From Sipunculus nudus (taxonomy: Eukaryota; Annelida; Sipuncula; Golfingiida; Sipunculidae), in contig CM049306.1 in NCBI GenBank assembly GCA_026874595.1, forward strand, positions 82,240,142-82,304,141: DNA of 64,000 nt, in the 5' to 3' direction. Shown here piece after piece: positions 61,941-64,000 of the stretch. The translations under genes were made by a program, and so were the position numbers. Numbering within the stretch: position 1 is the first letter of the stretch; each line of letters starts with the position of its first letter. The notes below the pieces were generated by a model, which was not told the DNA's origin, searched no databases, and saw only the letters and a program-made list of their open reading frames with translations.

Positions 61941-62095
61941 ATAAATAACCAACAGGTTTTCCCCTACCATTGTTATCTTGACATAATATTGTATATAATG
62001 GATAACCCTCTACATTTAATTTGTATGTCCCGTCTACAAAAAGGACTTCCGGATATTTATTATTGAAATCTTTCATGGGCCCTGACTGGATCAAT
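61936..62095 (-). pseudogene. MULE transposase domain, N-terminal fragment in shifted frame
   Basis: PEVLFVDGTYKLNVEGYPLY and GRGKPVGYLF match the opening of the MULE/ZSWIM3-type RNase-H-fold transposase domain, with the first catalytic Asp in FVDGTYK. It is one frame off the segments on both sides. The upstream shift falls near 62091-62100, where one extra A would explain the change. The downstream switch near 61940 coincides with the join to the protease segment. About 50 residues remain of a domain normally well over 100 long, and the other catalytic residues are gone. Confidence 0.75.
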
Positions 62096-62686
62096 TAAAA
62101 CACTCAATGTTCCTTTCTTATCAGTATCTATATGTACTTTACACTCTGAATCATTTTTGCTAATGGAAGTTATTCTATCAATTAATAATTGCTCTTTAGT
62201 TTTATCCCCTGTCGTCTGTTTTCTTTTATCTCGCCTGATGTTGTGAATATCTTGGGCCAACACAGATTTTCCAATTTTATCTTTAATAAAATTTTGTAAT
62301 TGTGTGGTCCCTACTTCATAATTAATCATGTCATTAACTAAATCTATTTGATTTGAGTTCAATTTGCGCTGATCTGGATACATATTATAAGTATTTTTAG
62401 TAATCGGATGATTATGCTGGTCCATTATTTTAGTGACTTTATACATACCTGAAGTTTTCTGAAGATTAACATTTACTGAAACTGGACAATAACAAGCCAG
62501 GTAGGACTGAGTCGGTCGAGCGCCAGTTCCCCGAGGTTTGATACTGCCAGCATGTTTACACGTGAATGTGATAGTGTTGTAAGGGTGTGACTCGACCTTC
62601 TCAGGGTTTTTCTCCGTTCTACGTTTTTTCATGGGATGAAGATTGGTGTCACACCAAGAAGTAAAACTAACATTGAAGTCAGATTA
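62093..62686 (-). pseudogene. FAR1/ZSWIM-type zinc-binding N-terminal domain segment
   Basis: Past a TAA at 62684-62686 the frame reads SDFNVSFTSWCDTNLHP and then, from the Met at 62632, KKRRTEKNPEKVE, FTCKHAGSIKP, YLACYCPVSVNVNL and MDQHNHPITK. The Cys-(n)-Cys...His-x-His layout is that of the FAR1/WRKY-GCM1-type DNA-binding zinc domain that precedes MULE transposases and is kept in ZSWIM1/3-like proteins. A helical linker (LVNDMINYEVGTTQLQNFI, IRRDKRKQ) follows. The Met at 62632 is internal, since clear domain residues precede it in frame, so it is not chosen as the gene start. Confidence 0.75.
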
Positions 62687-62777
62687 TGTACGGTATAATG
62701 CACCAACACAGAAACTGTCTGGTCCTCCATCTAGTAAATAGCTTTTTGAACCTTTTTGTGCTGCCTTGGTATTGGCT

Positions 62778-63513
62778 GATGACTGCTTTGTTAAAAGCTT
62801 AGCAGTCACATTAGTTGCTGTCCTGGTAGAACATGGTGACTGCTTTGTTAAAAGCTAAGCAGTCACATTCGTTGCGGTCCTGGTAGAACATGGTGACTGC
62901 TTTGTTAAAAGCTTAGCAATCACATTAGTTGCTGTCCTGGTAGAACATGGTGACTGCTTTGTTAAAAGTTTAGCAGTCACATTAGTTGCTGTCCTGGTAG
63001 AACATGGTGACTGCTTTGTTAAAAGCTAAGCAGTCACATTCGTTGCGGTCCTGGTAGAACATGGTGACTGCTTTGTTAAAAGCTTTGCAGTCACATTAGT
63101 TGCTGTCCTGGTAGAACATGGTGACTGCTTTGTTAAAAGCTAAGCAGTCACATTCGTTGCGGTCCTGGTAGAACATGGTGACTGCTTTGTTAAAAGCTTA
63201 GCAGTCACATTAGTTGCTGTCCTGGTAGAGCATGGTGACTGCTTTGTTAAAAGCTTAGCAGTCACATTAGTTGCTGTCCTGGTAGAGCATGGTGACTGCT
63301 TTGTCAGAAGTTTAGCGGTCACATTAGTTGCTGTCCTGGTAGAGCATGGTGACTACTTTGTTAAAAGCTTAGCAGTCACATTAGTTGCTGTCCTGGTAGA
63401 GCATGGTGACTGCTTTGTCAAAAGCTTAGCAGTCACATTCGTTGCTGTCCGGGTAGTAGCTGGTGACTGCTTTGTCAGAAGTTTAGCAGTCAGTTGTCGG
63501 GAAGGCATATCAG
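62778..63513 (-). repeat. Thirteen 57-bp units encoding a 19-residue repeat
   Basis: Unit starts on plus are near 62778, then 62834, 62891, 62948, 63005, 63062, 63119, 63176, 63233, 63290, 63347, 63404 and 63461, an exact period of 57. Read on minus, each encodes NVTAKLLTKQSPCSTRTAT, in frame with the leader and the zinc-domain segment. Units 62834, 63005 and 63119 form an identical subtype (aagctaag, attcgttgcggtcc) that turns the Lys codon into TAG. The left-most and right-most units are the most diverged. Confidence 0.95.
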
Positions 63514-63752
63514 TGAGACTGATTGCACACAGGCTTGAAACAGAGGAGTCCTTCAAAATCCTTGGTATCTGCTTGCTCACAACATGTTGGCGTTTGCTTG
63601 AAGCAAGGTACCAAGGGGCAGAGTGTCGCTTCTGTACACCGTGATCAATCTCCTGTGTAGTGGGGGTAGTTGTAGCAGGGGTTGCAGTAGTTGGAGTTGC
63701 TCCACTTGGTCCTGACCAATGTTGTTGGCGCCAACATGTAGTACTATGACCT
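63500..63752 (-). pseudogene. Leader exon of the MULE-like gene, possible splice acceptor
   Basis: A pyrimidine-poor but acceptable 3' splice site (tatgcag) ends at 63751. The main frame continues GPSGATPTTATPATTTPTTQ and then a basic stretch before the 19-residue repeats. In the next frame the first residues after the splice site read VIVLHVGANNIGQDQ, which resembles block III (GxND) of SGNH-type hydrolases, but the Asp is Asn and similarity stops at once. Either frame could be ancestral. No start codon is certain because the exon's upstream partner is not in view. Confidence 0.4.
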
Positions 63753-64000
63753 GCATACATACATATATATATATGTGTGTGTGTATTGTATTATATATAT
63801 AGTAAACGGAAATGGAGATGGGGGCCCAGTGTTATTGGTTAGAATATCAGAGTATACATATTTGCCGATTCACACACACAAACACTGTTTTCTTCCTGCT
63901 TAAAAAATGCTTATTTTTGTATAACTAATGGAACAGAGATTTGATGAGTTCTCTATTTAGTGAACTTTGAATTATTGAGTTAAGTGTAGGGCAGCTAAAA
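63753..64000. other. Window edge, TA/TG microsatellite then unique sequence
   Basis: A short TA-TG-TA tract at about 63763-63802, then AT-rich sequence to the end of the window. The rest of the broken gene, if any, would lie beyond. Confidence 0.5.

Larger units (their letters stand above)
61487..63752 (-). pseudogene. Broken MULE/ZSWIM-C48 protease-PHD transposon-derived gene
   Basis: One minus-strand frame (first bases congruent with 63760, 62632 and 61816) carries recognisable protein from about 63750 down to a TAA at 61487. The order is: a T/P-rich leader, 19-residue repeats, a linker SDFNVSFTSWCDTNLHP, a FAR1/ZSWIM-type zinc-binding region, the start of a MULE transposase domain, the C-terminal part of a C48 (ULP1-like) cysteine protease and a PHD finger. 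In-frame stops include TAG at 63353-63355, three TAGs at 63140, 63026 and 62855 in one repeat type, TAA at 62684-62686 and TAA at 61826-61828. Between about 62095 and 61940 the protein continues in another frame. The rest of the transposase (remaining acidic residues, SWIM finger) and the N-terminal half of the protease (His, Asp) are missing. MULEs that carry ULP1-type proteases are known in plants. I infer this is a dead animal relative that has lost its centre. Confidence 0.8.

Noticed and set aside
62060-62632. An intact 190-residue gene starting at the Met at 62632
   Set aside because: Recognisable in-frame protein continues upstream of that Met and the domain continues downstream in another frame, so this is one open piece of a broken gene.
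62778-63513. CRISPR array
   Set aside because: Units are contiguous 57-bp direct repeats without unique spacers, are in a coding frame, and lie in animal DNA.

Overview
The window is AT-rich, intron- and repeat-dominated animal DNA. Its marks are long (TA)n, (GA)n, (GTA)n and (AAT)n microsatellites, poly-G/C runs, many short terminal-inverted-repeat elements, tRNA-type SINE-like sequence and several tandem arrays, with no long intact reading frame. The 3.2-kb element at 32876-36115 (terminal hairpin containing AGCTCAGCTGA, ending in a GGCCCATGGGCC palindrome, with ~338-bp tandem units) and the repeats built on 'ggtcacggccacagcacc' resemble repeats I associate with molluscs. A bivalve or other lophotrochozoan is therefore my best guess. 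That is an inference, not something the sequence proves. No bacterial gene organisation, CRISPR array or intact rRNA/tRNA gene is visible.

Layout. 1-1705: a ~1-kb segment duplicated in tandem, carrying two exon-like coding remnants; a decayed relative of one lies at 31211-31430. 3140-4612: three repeat families abut. 6099-10000: six near-identical 650-bp tandem units. 11-32 kb: mostly unannotatable intergenic or intronic DNA with microsatellites, minisatellites and dispersed repeats. 32876-36115 and 36886-37275: two elements with internal tandem repeats. 39627-42881: a 1.6-kb segment duplicated in tandem. 44908-45358: a TTAA-flanked MITE. 47-57 kb: dispersed repeats, a short inverted-repeat MITE and a tRNA-related SINE. 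59297-60588: a pogo/Tigger-like element inserted in a (TA)n tract. 60604-60790: a GC-rich block of hairpins.

The only gene-sized coding remnant is on the minus strand at 63752-61487. It is a broken transposon-derived gene that combines, in order, a T/P-rich leader, a block of 19-residue tandem repeats, a FAR1/ZSWIM-type zinc-binding domain, the start of a Mutator-like (MULE) transposase domain, the C-terminal part of a C48/ULP1-like cysteine protease and a PHD-type zinc finger. It has five in-frame stops that can be placed (plus one upstream repeat-unit stop of a different kind), a frame disruption and an apparent large internal deletion. It is the most interesting object here.

Coordinates of diverged repeats are by-eye estimates, good to about 10-30 bases. 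No database search or alignment program was available. Family names rest on motif recognition.
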